64,000 bases of DNA from positions 1-64,000 of the forward strand of contig CAJLPX010000010.1 in NCBI GenBank assembly GCA_905208635.1. The letters are read 5' to 3'. Both the position numbers and the translations under genes were made by a program. The first letter of the stretch is position 1. Each line of letters begins with the position of its first letter. Source of the stretch: an uncultured Collinsella sp. Its GTDB lineage: Bacteria; Actinomycetota; Coriobacteriia; Coriobacteriales; Coriobacteriaceae. Positions 51,514-59,772 of this stretch are shown piece by piece. The notes below the pieces were generated by a model, which was given only the letters and a program-made list of their open reading frames with translations, was not told where the DNA came from and did not search any database.

Positions 51514-52109
51514 TACTCGGCCTCCTTTGCAGCGGCGGGAGTCTCAGCAGGTGCGTCGCCAGCGGCGGGCGTGTCACCGGCACCGTCAGTCCCGGCCCCC
51601 GCAGCCACAAACCCGTCCTCGCCCAGCTCAACGCCACCGTCCCAGGTTGCGGCGCCGCCCACGGTAAGCGGGTCGCCGCCGGCGCGCATCACGGCCTCCT
51701 TCTGGTCCAGGATGCCGCACGCCTCCACGATGGCATCGATCACGGTCTCGGGGCGAATGGCGCATCCGGGCGCGTACACGTCCACGGGAATCGCGCGGTC
51801 CACGCCGCCGATCACGTTGTAGGCATCGCGGAACACGCCGCCCGAGCACGCGCAGATGCCGCAGGCCACCACGCACTTGGGCTCGAGCATCTGGTTGTAA
51901 ATCTGGCGCACGACGGGCAAGTTCTGAGCGTTGACCGAGCCCGTCACCAAAAAGATGTCCGCATGCTTGGGGTTGCCGGTATTGACCACGCCAAAGCGCT
52001 CCGCATCGAACAGCGGCGTGAGCGAGGCCAGCACCTCGATATCGCATCCGTTGCAGCTCGAGCCGTCGTAATGAATAACCCACGGCGAGCGCGACATTTT
52101 ATGATCCAT
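51513..52109 (-). CDS. echC: Ech-type hydrogenase small subunit (NuoB-like)
   Basis: 198 residues. The ligands of the proximal [4Fe-4S] cluster are visible: Cys19 and Cys22 in CNGCDIEVLA, Cys in VACGICACSGGVF (near 83-88), and Cys116 in APGCAIRP. This matches the EchC/HycG/NuoB small subunit that links the Ni-Fe site to the ferredoxin subunit. Residues 160-198 are an acidic Ala/Gly/Pro-rich tail. It begins 12 nt after the fused membrane subunit gene and overlaps echD by one base (TAATG). Confidence 0.9.
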   Translation of the reverse strand: MDHKMSRSPWVIHYDGSSCNGCDIEVLASLTPLFDAERFGVVNTGNPKHADIFLVTGSVNAQNLPVVRQIYNQMLEPKCVVACGICACSGGVFRDAYNVIGGVDRAIPVDVYAPGCAIRPETVIDAIVEACGILDQKEAVMRAGGDPLTVGGAATWDGGVELGEDGFVAAGAGTDGAGDTPAAGDAPAETPAAAKEAE

Positions 52110-52121
52110 GGATGCCGCCTC

Positions 52122-55004
52122 CTAAATAAACACGTCGACGAGGATGGGCATAAGGTTGAGCAGGCCAAACACCAGCGCCACGCCCCAGCCGAGCTTAAAG
52201 CAGCTGCGCCAGGTACTGCGGGCAAAGGTGTTATCGATCAGCACCTCGACAAAATACGTCGCGACCATCACGACCAGGGCTACGACCCAGCTCACCGGGT
52301 TGTCCCAGACAAAGAACATGCCCACCCACATCAAAAACAGCACGGTCTCGCACCAGTGCATAAGGGTCATCTTGGCCAGCGTGCCGCCGCTCATCTCGGT
52401 GGCGACGCCCTGGACAATCTCCTGATGCGCGTGATGTGAGTACGAAAGGTCAAACGGCGACTTGCGCAGCTTGATGGTAAGCACCGCGAGCAGTGCGAGG
52501 AAAATGGGCGCGCTGTACACGATGATGGGGGCCGACTGCCCCGTCACGGCGATGGAATCAAAGCTATCGGTGGCAAGGTACAGGCCCACGCTCATCAGCA
52601 GAACGGCGGGCTCGTAACTCATGACCTGCAGCAGCTCGCGGTCGGCGCCAACCTGGGCAAACGGGCTTTGCGTCGAGGCGGACGCCAGCACCACAAAGAT
52701 CGCGGCGAGCGTCACCATAAAAGCGCACAGTAGCGTGTTAGAACCCGACACAAAGATGCCGCCGCCCACGACGGTGAAGATGAGCGCGCATGCCATATAG
52801 GTATCGTCCATGGTGTTTACGCTGGCAGGGGCCTTGCGCAGCAGCTTGGCAACGTCGTAGAACGGTTGCAGCAGGCGCGGGCCCACACGGCCCTGCATGC
52901 GGGCCGAAAGCTTGCGGTCAAGGCCGTCGATCAGGCCTCCCACAAGCGGCGCAATCAAGGCAAACGCCACGGTACCAATAAATATGCCCACGACACCCGA
53001 ACCTTCAAAATACTTACCGCGCAGCACCGAGGGCGCGCTCATGGCAAGTCTCTCGGGCCCAATCCACGCGCAACACAGCAGCGCAAACAAGATAATGCTG
53101 CAACACACGACGCTACCCGCGGGGCCAATACACTTCTCGCCAAGGGCGTCCTCCGAGTACCAATTGCGCTTTTCGGCCTTCACCTCGTGTCCCATCGAGC
53201 CACGGAAATGGCGATATTTGTCGGTCCCCACACCCGAAAGGTACACGTTGACGTGCGGTTTGTTGCTCACGCGGAATGAAGTCAGCAGCACCACGGCGAT
53301 AAACGCCACGATAACCACCATCAGATACATGGAGTCCTTGCCAATAACGTACGGCACGCGGCCAAACACCATGGCCAAGTAAGGCGACACCAGGCCGCTC
53401 GAGATGAGCGGGAACGCCACGCAGCAAAGAATCAGCAGCGCGGCGATGGTGTTGAGGGCCATCCATTCGGTCTTATGGACATTGACCTCAACGTTTTGAG
53501 CCGTGGGGTCGACGCCCGAAAGCTTGGCAAGCCACTTGCCCCAGAAGAAGAACGTCGCGGCCGAGCCAAAGGCAAGCACCATGATCATGAGCACGTTGCC
53601 GGTCTGCGCGAACGCCACCAGGGCGCCCCACTTGGACACGAGCATGCCAAACGGTGCCACGAACATGCCCATGATGCCCAGCATCATCAGACGCGTCAGG
53701 TGTGGCATGCGGCTGAACATGCCATCCATGTCCTCGATATTGCGGCTGCCGATATGATGCTCGGCGGTGCCCACGCACAGGAACAGCAGCGACTTGGCCA
53801 CCGTGTGGAACAGGATCAGGAAGATGGCGGCCCATACGGCCTCGGGCGCGCCGACGCCCAGGCAGGCGCTGATAAGGCCCAAGTTGGAAATGGTGGAGTA
53901 CGCGAGGACGCGTTTGGCGTTGCTCTGCGAGATGGCCATGAGGGCAGCGAGCAAAAACGTGATGGCACCCACGCTCGTGACCATAAAGCCGGTCACGGGA
54001 TAGATGGCATAGAGCGGGCTGAGCTTGACCATCAGGAACACGCCGGCTTTGACCATGGTTGACGAGTGCAGCAGGGCACTCGTGGGCGTGGGGGCAACCA
54101 TGGCACCCAATAGCCAAGTGTGGAACGGCATCTGTGCGGCCTTGGTGAGCGCGGCAAGCGACAGCAACAGGACCGGCATCACCAGCAGCGCGGATTGCGC
54201 GGTTCCGGCGCCGGAAAGCTCGATCATGCCCGAGATGGTCAGCGGCATGCCGTTAACGTGCAGGTACATGAGTCCGGCCAAAAACGCGATGCCGCCCAGC
54301 ATGTTGAGGATGATCTGGGTGAAAGCGTTTTTTATGGCCTCGGGCGTGCGCGTGTAGCCAATCATGAGGAACGAGCACACGGTGGTGATTTCCCAGCCAC
54401 AGAACAGCCACTCAAGGTTGTCGCTTGTCACGATGACGAACATGGCCGAGAGGAACAGGAACATAAGCGCCAGGAACTGCGGGCGTCGGTCGGGCGCCGC
54501 CTGCCCGCGCAGCGCTGCCTCGTGCTCGTCGTGGGCCTGGAAGTCCTTCATGTAGCCCAGGGCGTACACGCAGATAAGGCTGCCGACAATGCCGACGGCA
54601 AGCACCATGATCACACTCATGTAATCCAGGTAGAGCGGCGTGGCGGTGACGACCTCGGCCGCGGGCAGCGTCATGGCAGCGAAGGCAACCGAACCCACCA
54701 GCTGCACCACGCCGAGCACCGTGGTGAGCGTGCTCTTATATTTACGCGCGTTGTACAGGATGACGGCGCACAGGATCACGTCGATGACGGAGCTGATGAT
54801 CGAGAGCACACGCGAGGTGCCGGGGGCAACCTCGAAGCTCTGCGGGCCCGTGCCAAAAAACATGACGGCGACTACAACCGTCACCGCCATAATGATGCCA
54901 GAGCCTACAAGCCCTACCGCATCGCGGGCGCGGTCACCGCGCGCGAGCAGCATGCCCAGCGCCGGTACCAGCGGAAACAGGGTAAGGAAATACAGTAGCG
55001 TCAT
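52122..55004 (-). CDS. Fused membrane subunit of Ech-type hydrogenase (NuoL/EchA + NuoH/EchB)
   Basis: 960 residues, about 24 membrane helices. Residues 1-640 are an antiporter-like NuoL/EchA subunit (MFLFLSAMFVIVTSDNLEWL, MPFHTWLLGAMVAPTPTSAL, and lysines in helices such as TKAAQMPFHTWL). Residues about 655-960 are NuoH/EchB-like (LDRKLSARMQGRVGPRLLQP, FYDVAKLLRK; DLSYSHHAHQEIVQGVATEM). Ech normally has separate EchA and EchB proteins, so this is a natural fusion, joined through a polar linker near 585-645. It conducts H+ or Na+ while anchoring the soluble arm. SD GGGGGAG lies 7 nt before ATG 55004. First gene of the operon. Confidence 0.9.
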   Translation of the reverse strand: MTLLYFLTLFPLVPALGMLLARGDRARDAVGLVGSGIIMAVTVVVAVMFFGTGPQSFEVAPGTSRVLSIISSVIDVILCAVILYNARKYKSTLTTVLGVVQLVGSVAFAAMTLPAAEVVTATPLYLDYMSVIMVLAVGIVGSLICVYALGYMKDFQAHDEHEAALRGQAAPDRRPQFLALMFLFLSAMFVIVTSDNLEWLFCGWEITTVCSFLMIGYTRTPEAIKNAFTQIILNMLGGIAFLAGLMYLHVNGMPLTISGMIELSGAGTAQSALLVMPVLLLSLAALTKAAQMPFHTWLLGAMVAPTPTSALLHSSTMVKAGVFLMVKLSPLYAIYPVTGFMVTSVGAITFLLAALMAISQSNAKRVLAYSTISNLGLISACLGVGAPEAVWAAIFLILFHTVAKSLLFLCVGTAEHHIGSRNIEDMDGMFSRMPHLTRLMMLGIMGMFVAPFGMLVSKWGALVAFAQTGNVLMIMVLAFGSAATFFFWGKWLAKLSGVDPTAQNVEVNVHKTEWMALNTIAALLILCCVAFPLISSGLVSPYLAMVFGRVPYVIGKDSMYLMVVIVAFIAVVLLTSFRVSNKPHVNVYLSGVGTDKYRHFRGSMGHEVKAEKRNWYSEDALGEKCIGPAGSVVCCSIILFALLCCAWIGPERLAMSAPSVLRGKYFEGSGVVGIFIGTVAFALIAPLVGGLIDGLDRKLSARMQGRVGPRLLQPFYDVAKLLRKAPASVNTMDDTYMACALIFTVVGGGIFVSGSNTLLCAFMVTLAAIFVVLASASTQSPFAQVGADRELLQVMSYEPAVLLMSVGLYLATDSFDSIAVTGQSAPIIVYSAPIFLALLAVLTIKLRKSPFDLSYSHHAHQEIVQGVATEMSGGTLAKMTLMHWCETVLFLMWVGMFFVWDNPVSWVVALVVMVATYFVEVLIDNTFARSTWRSCFKLGWGVALVFGLLNLMPILVDVFI

Positions 55005-55291
55005 ACCATCACTCCCCCATGCAAAAACGCTGCAATTGTTTAACGTTATAGCTCAGTTGAGGAGTAGCGGCGGCGGGTTTTCGGTCAACTGGGGAGTTTT
55101 AGGCGTACGGGGTAACGAGTCTGTCCGCTTTGGAGCAGAGAGGCGACGCTCCCCCTATCGCGGCGGCGGGCGCACGGGCCACTGCGCGCGGTTTATTAAC
55201 CACTTTGGAGGATGTTCCAGTAGGCTCACGACGGTCCAAAAAGTTGGCGCGGCAAGAAAAATGCGCCCCTGTGGGCGCACCATCCCGTTCG
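55005..55291. other. Intergenic between hydrogenase operon and HTH protein
   Basis: 287 bp with no gene on either strand that I can support. It should hold the hydrogenase promoter; no clear -35/-10 pair was seen. It includes the terminator at 55256-55278. Confidence 0.5.
55256..55278 (-). terminator. Terminator after the HTH protein gene
   Basis: On the minus strand GCGCCC-ACAG-GGGCGC followed by ATTTTTC, 14 nt after the stop. Confidence 0.75.
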
Positions 55292-55696
55292 CTATTCCGC
55301 CTTTTTAACGCGCGGCTTGCGACCGCGCGGCTTATCAACCAGCGCGGACTCACCGCTCTCGCGATACTGGCGGCACCAAGCCTTGACCGAAGACTCACTG
55401 GGAATCTTGTGCTTGATCATGGCCTCGCGAACCGTTAAGCCGTTTTCCAAGCGGTCCTTGACCACGGCGAGCTTAACTTCGTACGAATAGGTGTGATGAT
55501 GCGAACCGGCGTTGAGAACGGCGTCGGCACCGCCTACGGCATACGCGCGGGCCCACTGACGAGCCGTGGCCTGGGGAATGCCAAGCTCCGCGGCGAGGGC
55601 GCGATGACCGACCCCCTCTTGGAGGATCTCGACGGCGCGCTGCCTAACCTCGGGCGCATGCGTGCGAGTCCTAGTTGCTTCCGACATACCTGCCAC
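55292..55696 (-). CDS. Orphan helix-turn-helix protein, IS3/IS150 OrfA-like
   Basis: 134 residues from the GTG at 55696 (131 from the ATG at 55687; neither has a strong ribosome site). Two helix-turn-helix units: VRQRAVEILQEGVGHRALAA then ELGIPQATARQWARAY, and LTVREAMIKHKIPSESSVKA then WCRQYRESGESAL. The basic end RGRKPRVKK is typical. The double HTH and tail resemble OrfA (InsJ-like) of IS150-type IS3 elements, but no OrfB integrase and no flanking inverted repeats are seen, and the gene has its own terminator. It may be a domesticated remnant acting as a DNA-binding protein. Confidence 0.7.
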   Translation of the reverse strand: MAGMSEATRTRTHAPEVRQRAVEILQEGVGHRALAAELGIPQATARQWARAYAVGGADAVLNAGSHHHTYSYEVKLAVVKDRLENGLTVREAMIKHKIPSESSVKAWCRQYRESGESALVDKPRGRKPRVKKAE

Positions 55697-56020
55697 TTCT
55701 TAGCCTTAACCGTTAATCTGCTTTCTTACGTGCAAGTTAGATAGTAGCATTTTACTGTTTGCTCAAAGCAGTTAATTAAAATAGACGCGGTGTTATCTGG
55801 GCATTTGGCACCAATTTACGACATTTCTTTATCGATTATTTACGCTGGTAGCTGGCTCGCAGCTAATCGTCATTCGCTTGTCAACAAAATTGACATCTCT
55901 TTATGTCCTTTGGCATAGAGGATATAGTTATTAACCCCTCCCCCAATAATTTTGAGCAATCGGCAAGGCAGTAGACGTCCTTACTCCTCATGATTACCGC
56001 GCATTGCCATCCACCGGAGC
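55697..56020. other. AT-rich intergenic region
   Basis: Visibly lower G+C than its surroundings. On the plus strand TTGACA (about 55889) is followed 17 nt later by GCATAG, a partial promoter that points at no gene. No coding frame could be supported. It may be a scar of a mobile element with the orphan HTH gene. Confidence 0.4.
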
Positions 56021-56061
56021 AAAACAAAAAGGGCGGGGCCTGCTGCGCTTGCAGGCCCCGC
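56021..56061 (-). terminator. Rho-independent terminator after the flavin oxidoreductase gene
   Basis: On the minus strand GCGGGGCCTGC, 7-nt loop, GCAGGCCCCGC, then CCTTTTTGTTTT. Strong and complete. Between it and the gene is a GC-rich run ending in ccgccccgccccgccccgcc. Confidence 0.85.
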
Positions 56062-56140
56062 ACCGGTTGACACCCGACGGGACGCAGCCGGGCGAGGCGG
56101 ATCCGTGCTACCGCCCCGCCCCGCCCCGCCGCGATGTTAG

Positions 56141-58171
56141 CTACAGCTCGTTGGCCGCGTGATACGCCGTGCGGATGGCGCTCGCAATATCGGCGGTGCG
56201 CTCGCCCGAGCAGTCGCCCACGCAGGTCACGGGCACCGTCACGCCGTCCAGGTCAAACGCGTTGGCCTTGGAGCCCACGGCCATCACCACGTAATCGCAG
56301 GCGATCTTCACCGGCTCCTCGGCGCCGTCCTCGGTGGTGCGAACGGCCTCCACGCCCTCGTCGGTAATGGCGGTCAGGCGGGTCTTAACGTGCTGCTCCA
56401 CGTTGTGCTCGGCAAAGTCGCTCATAATCAGCGGCAGAATGGTCTCGGACTCGCCCGCGGCAATCTTGTCGAGCATCTCCACAATCGCCACCTCGCAGCC
56501 GTGCTGCAGCAGGTACTCGGCAGTCTCGGTGCCCACCAGGCCACCGCCAATGACGGCGACGCGGCCCGTAAGCTCCACCTTGCCGGCCAGCACATCCCAG
56601 CTCGAGACGACCTTCTCCGAGTCGGCGCCCGGAACGGGGATGACCACGTCGTGCGCGCCCACGGCCACAATCGCGGCGTCGGCGGCGTTGAGGTCCTCAG
56701 CGGTAGCGGCATGGTTGAGCTCAACCTTCACGCCCAGGCCCGGCAGAATCTTCTCGTAGTACTCGACCGAGCGCATGATCTCGTCCTTGCGCGGAGGCGC
56801 GGCCGCCAGCACAATCTGGCCGCCCAGATGATCGCTCGCCTCGTAGACGGTCACGTCGTAGCCGCGCTTGGCCGCCACGCGCGCGGCCTCCAGGCCGGCG
56901 ATACCGGCGCCCACCACGGCGATCTTCTTGTCGCCCTCGCCCGGCTTAATGGCGACGGTCGCCTCGTCACCGTTCTCGGCATTGAGCACGCACGAGATGT
57001 ACTTGCGGTTTTGAATCGCGTCGACGCAGCCCTTGTTGCAGTTGAGGCACTCGCGGATGGGCTCACCCGTAGCGGCCTTCAGTGCAATGTCGGGGTCGCA
57101 CATGAGCGAGCGGCCGTAAGCGATGATATCGGCGGCGCCGTCTTCCAGAATCTTCTCGCCGGCCTCGACCGAGACAACACGGCCGACGGTTGCCACCGGC
57201 ACGGAGACCAGGGCCTTGACGCGCTCTGCCACGGGCAGCGTCCAGTTGTAGGGCATGGCGCCCATGGGCGGAATGGTGTCGCCCATGTTGCCGGTGTGGT
57301 TGGCCTGTGCAACCTGGATCATATCGATGCCCGCACCCTCGAGCAGCTTGGCAAACTCGCAGGCCTCGTCGGGCTGCAGGCCGCCCTTGCCGCGCGGCGT
57401 GCCGTCGGGGTTCTCCATGATCACGGGGAGCTTGTACTCCACCATCAGCTGCGGTGCGGCTTCCTTAATGGCGGCGACAACCTCCAGCGCGTAGCGGACG
57501 CGGTTCTCGAACGAGCCACCGTACTCGTCCGTGCGCTTGTTGAGGATCGCGGAGCACAGCGAACCCACCAGACGGTCGCCGTGGACCTCGATGGCGTCGA
57601 TGCCAGCCTGCTGCGCGCGGGCGGCCGAGGCGGCGATGGCTTCCTTGATCTGGGTGAGCTGCTCCACGCTCGCCTCGTTCACAAAGTGCTGCATGTCGTG
57701 GTGCAGCTTGGCGTAGGCCTGCTTGCGAATCTCGTTGGACTCGGCCATCTTGGCGGCAAAGGTCTCCTCGTCGCCGGCGGCCTTGGCCTCCTGCGCGGCC
57801 TTGGCGGCGGCCATGGAGCCCATGACCATGCGGCCGACGCCGGGGACGTCGTACTCGGGGTGGAACAGCTGCAGCGCGACCTTGGCGCCGTGCTTGTGGA
57901 CGGCGTCGGCCAGGGCCTTAAACGTGGGGATCTGAACGTCGGTCGCCAGCTTGGGCGTGGGGCTTGCGGTCATGACGGGAGCGACGTCGCCGATGACGAT
58001 GTAGCTCACGCCGCCACGGGCCAGACGCTCGTAAAAAGCCAGGCTGCGCTCGCCAATGGAACCGTCGCGCTCCTCGTAGCCGGTGGTAAGCGGCGGGAAC
58101 ATAATGCGGTTCTTGAGCTCAAGGGGGCCAACCGTAATGGGCTGGAGCAGCTTGGATGCAGGTGCGGTCAT
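56141..58171 (-). CDS. Old Yellow Enzyme-family NADH:flavin oxidoreductase with Fe-S and FAD domains
   Basis: 676 residues: an FMN TIM-barrel (1-375; PITVGPLELKNRIMFPPLTT, DAIEVHGDRLVGSLCSAILN), a cysteine cluster CLNCNKGCVDAI ... CVL for a [4Fe-4S] cluster near 380-400, and an FAD/NAD(P)-binding region (GAGIAGLEAARVAA near 430; GGGLVGTETAEYL near 555). This is the architecture of 2,4-dienoyl-CoA reductase, trimethylamine dehydrogenase and BaiCD/BaiH bile-acid reductases. The substrate, an enone or similar, is unknown, and gut species often use such enzymes on bile acids or drugs. ATG 58171 is chosen (AGAGGA 6 nt upstream). Single gene with terminator. Confidence 0.9.
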   Translation of the reverse strand: MTAPASKLLQPITVGPLELKNRIMFPPLTTGYEERDGSIGERSLAFYERLARGGVSYIVIGDVAPVMTASPTPKLATDVQIPTFKALADAVHKHGAKVALQLFHPEYDVPGVGRMVMGSMAAAKAAQEAKAAGDEETFAAKMAESNEIRKQAYAKLHHDMQHFVNEASVEQLTQIKEAIAASAARAQQAGIDAIEVHGDRLVGSLCSAILNKRTDEYGGSFENRVRYALEVVAAIKEAAPQLMVEYKLPVIMENPDGTPRGKGGLQPDEACEFAKLLEGAGIDMIQVAQANHTGNMGDTIPPMGAMPYNWTLPVAERVKALVSVPVATVGRVVSVEAGEKILEDGAADIIAYGRSLMCDPDIALKAATGEPIRECLNCNKGCVDAIQNRKYISCVLNAENGDEATVAIKPGEGDKKIAVVGAGIAGLEAARVAAKRGYDVTVYEASDHLGGQIVLAAAPPRKDEIMRSVEYYEKILPGLGVKVELNHAATAEDLNAADAAIVAVGAHDVVIPVPGADSEKVVSSWDVLAGKVELTGRVAVIGGGLVGTETAEYLLQHGCEVAIVEMLDKIAAGESETILPLIMSDFAEHNVEQHVKTRLTAITDEGVEAVRTTEDGAEEPVKIACDYVVMAVGSKANAFDLDGVTVPVTCVGDCSGERTADIASAIRTAYHAANEL

Positions 58172-58312
58172 GGACATTCCTCTCTTGTAGGCGCGGCGGC
58201 GATGATGCCGCGTAGTTGTCTAGAGGATATGGCATGGGAGCACAGTGGCGCAACGGAAATCGGCAGACAGCAGGTAGCGGCAGGTGGATGGGGCGGGGCG
58301 GCCCGTCGGTTT

Positions 58313-58369
58313 GTCTCAATCTGTAACAGTTAGGCCCTATTTTGCCGAGCAACTGTTACAGATTGAGAC
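58313..58369. repeat. 57-bp 'TCTNNATCTGTAACA' palindrome, unit 3
   Basis: Perfect 19-nt arms: gtctcaatctgtaacagtt and its complement, 19-nt loop. Best-preserved member of the family. Confidence 0.9.
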
Positions 58370-58393
58370 GAACCAATCTAGCCTGCCGAAAGA

Positions 58394-58448
58394 TCTAGAT
58401 CTGTAACAGTTACTCAGTAAAAACCGTCCCTCGTGTTACAGATTTAGA
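58394..58448. repeat. 55-bp 'TCTNNATCTGTAACA' palindrome, unit 4
   Basis: tctagatctgtaaca ... tgttacagatttaga, arms 13 of 15 complementary. Confidence 0.85.
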
Positions 58449-58474
58449 CAAACGAAGACCGTCCTGCCGAAACA

Positions 58475-58529
58475 TCTCAATCTGTAACACCTAGCCGCCC
58501 AAATCGGGTCTAGATGTTACAGATCGAGA
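58475..58529. repeat. 55-bp 'TCTNNATCTGTAACA' palindrome, unit 5
   Basis: tctcaatctgtaaca ... tgttacagatcgaga, arms 14 of 15 complementary. Units 3 to 5 follow each other with 24-26 nt spacers and fill the gap between the flavoenzyme gene and the initiator tRNA. Confidence 0.85.
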
Positions 58530-58618
58530 TTTTGTTTGAGAGGCCGAGAATTGGACCGAAAACACGGTCCCGGAATAACAAAAAAGCTCGCCGGGTAGGC
58601 CGACGAGCTGCAAGTTCT

Positions 58619-58695
58619 TGGTCGCGGGGGCAGGATTTGAACCTACGACCTCCGGGTTATGAGCCCGGCGAGCTACCAGACTGCTCCACCCCGCA
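58619..58695 (-). tRNA. Initiator tRNA-Met (anticodon CAT)
   Basis: 77 nt with encoded CCA. Acceptor TGCGGGG / CCCCGCG; anticodon loop CTCATAA; the anticodon stem ends in three G:C pairs (GGG/CCC), the initiator hallmark; T loop GTTCAAAT. The first base pair is non-canonical (T and G), in place of the C:A mismatch common in initiators. Confidence 0.95.
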
Positions 58696-58847
58696 ATGTC
58701 TGGGCGCCTCATGTGCGCAAGAAAGAATATTACGCGGGAGTTCGGTAAACGGCAAGGAAAATCTCGTAGAGCATAATTCCTTCATATTTAAACCCCTCAG
58801 CCCCTATCACCGTAAACGAATCGCAGCCGAGCGCCGTCGACGGCACG

Positions 58848-58855
58848 TATACAAT
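58848..58855 (+). promoter_or_regulatory. Candidate -10 element for coaX
   Basis: TATACAAT about 37 nt upstream of the coaX start; TACAAT elements also stand before the OatA-like and histidine kinase genes. No good -35 at the right distance. Confidence 0.35.
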
Positions 58856-58891
58856 GGTGCGCGTCCTTTTATGCCAACACCGGGAGTAGAC

Positions 58892-59665
58892 ATGCTGCTC
58901 GCTATCGATATGGGAAATACGCAGACGGCCATGGGCCTGTTTGACGGAGACGAGCTGGTGCAGTCGTGGCGTATGCCCACCGATCGCTCCTATACCGCCG
59001 ACGAGATCCACGTGCGCCTGATGGGTTTCTTTAAGATGTACGGCCTCTCGCTCGATGCGGTTGACGCGATCGCCTTTGCGGGCGTGGTGCCGCAGCTCTC
59101 GCGCGAGTGGCACGCCGTAGCCGACCGCATTGCCGCGGACGCCATCGTCATCGGGCCGCAGACGGCCGCCGTGACCAAGCTGCGCGCGGCGCGCCCCCAG
59201 GCCGTGGGCGCCGACCGCGTCGCCAACGCCGTTGCGGCCGAGACTTTCTACGGCGCGCCGGCAATCGTGGTGGACTTTGGCACCGCGACCAATATCGACG
59301 TCATCGATGAGGACGGTTATTACATTGGCGGGGCGATTGCGCCGGGCATCCGCATCTCCATGGACGCGCTTGCCGCCCGTGCCGCCAAGCTCGCCAGCGT
59401 GCCGCTCGAGGCGCCCGAGCACGCCATCGGTCGCGACACCGAAGAGTGCATCAAGGTCGGCGCCGTGGTGGGCGCTGCCGCCATGGCCGAGGGCCTGGTC
59501 GCGCGCATGAAGCGCGAGCTGGGCCGCGACGATGCCACCGTTATCGCCACGGGCGGTCTCGCCGGCATCGTCGCCGATTCGACCGATGCCTTCGACGTGG
59601 TAGACGGCCAACTCACCATCAAGGGCATCTGCGAAATCTACCGCCGCATGCAGGAGCTGGGGTAA
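58892..59665 (+). CDS. coaX: Type III pantothenate kinase
   Basis: 257 residues. It phosphorylates pantothenate to 4'-phosphopantothenate, the first step of CoA synthesis. Seen: N-terminal phosphate loop LLAIDMGNTQTAMGLF, the pantothenate-binding GADRVANAVA near 107, and the second loop VVDFGTATNIDVID near 125-138, the signature of CoaX as opposed to CoaA. The ATG at 58892 has GGGAG 5 nt upstream; the longer frame upstream has no start with a site. Single gene followed by an AAAAT-rich palindrome. Confidence 0.95.
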   Translation: MLLAIDMGNTQTAMGLFDGDELVQSWRMPTDRSYTADEIHVRLMGFFKMYGLSLDAVDAIAFAGVVPQLSREWHAVADRIAADAIVIGPQTAAVTKLRAARPQAVGADRVANAVAAETFYGAPAIVVDFGTATNIDVIDEDGYYIGGAIAPGIRISMDALAARAAKLASVPLEAPEHAIGRDTEECIKVGAVVGAAAMAEGLVARMKRELGRDDATVIATGGLAGIVADSTDAFDVVDGQLTIKGICEIYRRMQELG

Positions 59666-59721
59666 GGCAGGGGCTTAAGTCGAGCACGCCCGATGCCACA
59701 GTCCCCGCAAACGTTCGCCAA

Positions 59722-59766
59722 GCCTATTCCTCAAAAACGAAAATTTTTCAGTTTTGAGGAATAGGC
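59722..59766. repeat. 45-bp palindrome, copy 1 (3' of the ATPase gene)
   Basis: Arms gcctattcctcaaaa / ttttgaggaataggc are perfect over 15 bp, with the middle acgaaaatttttcag. The core is identical to 61081-61123. It ends 6 nt before the stop of the ATPase gene. Confidence 0.9.
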
Positions 59767-59772
59767 TTTCTG

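Noticed and set aside
55881..56063. A 60-codon minus-strand frame in the AT-rich gap
   Set aside because: It runs through the terminator of the flavoenzyme gene, with no ribosome site or recognisable protein features.
56100..56135. ccgccccgccccgcc tract as a functional repeat
   Set aside because: A short GC-rich run next to a terminator; too simple and too short to call a tandem-repeat locus.
58514..58891. N-terminal extension of coaX back to 58514
   Set aside because: It would run through the tRNA gene and repeats. The start at 58892 has a good ribosome site and matches the family N-terminus.
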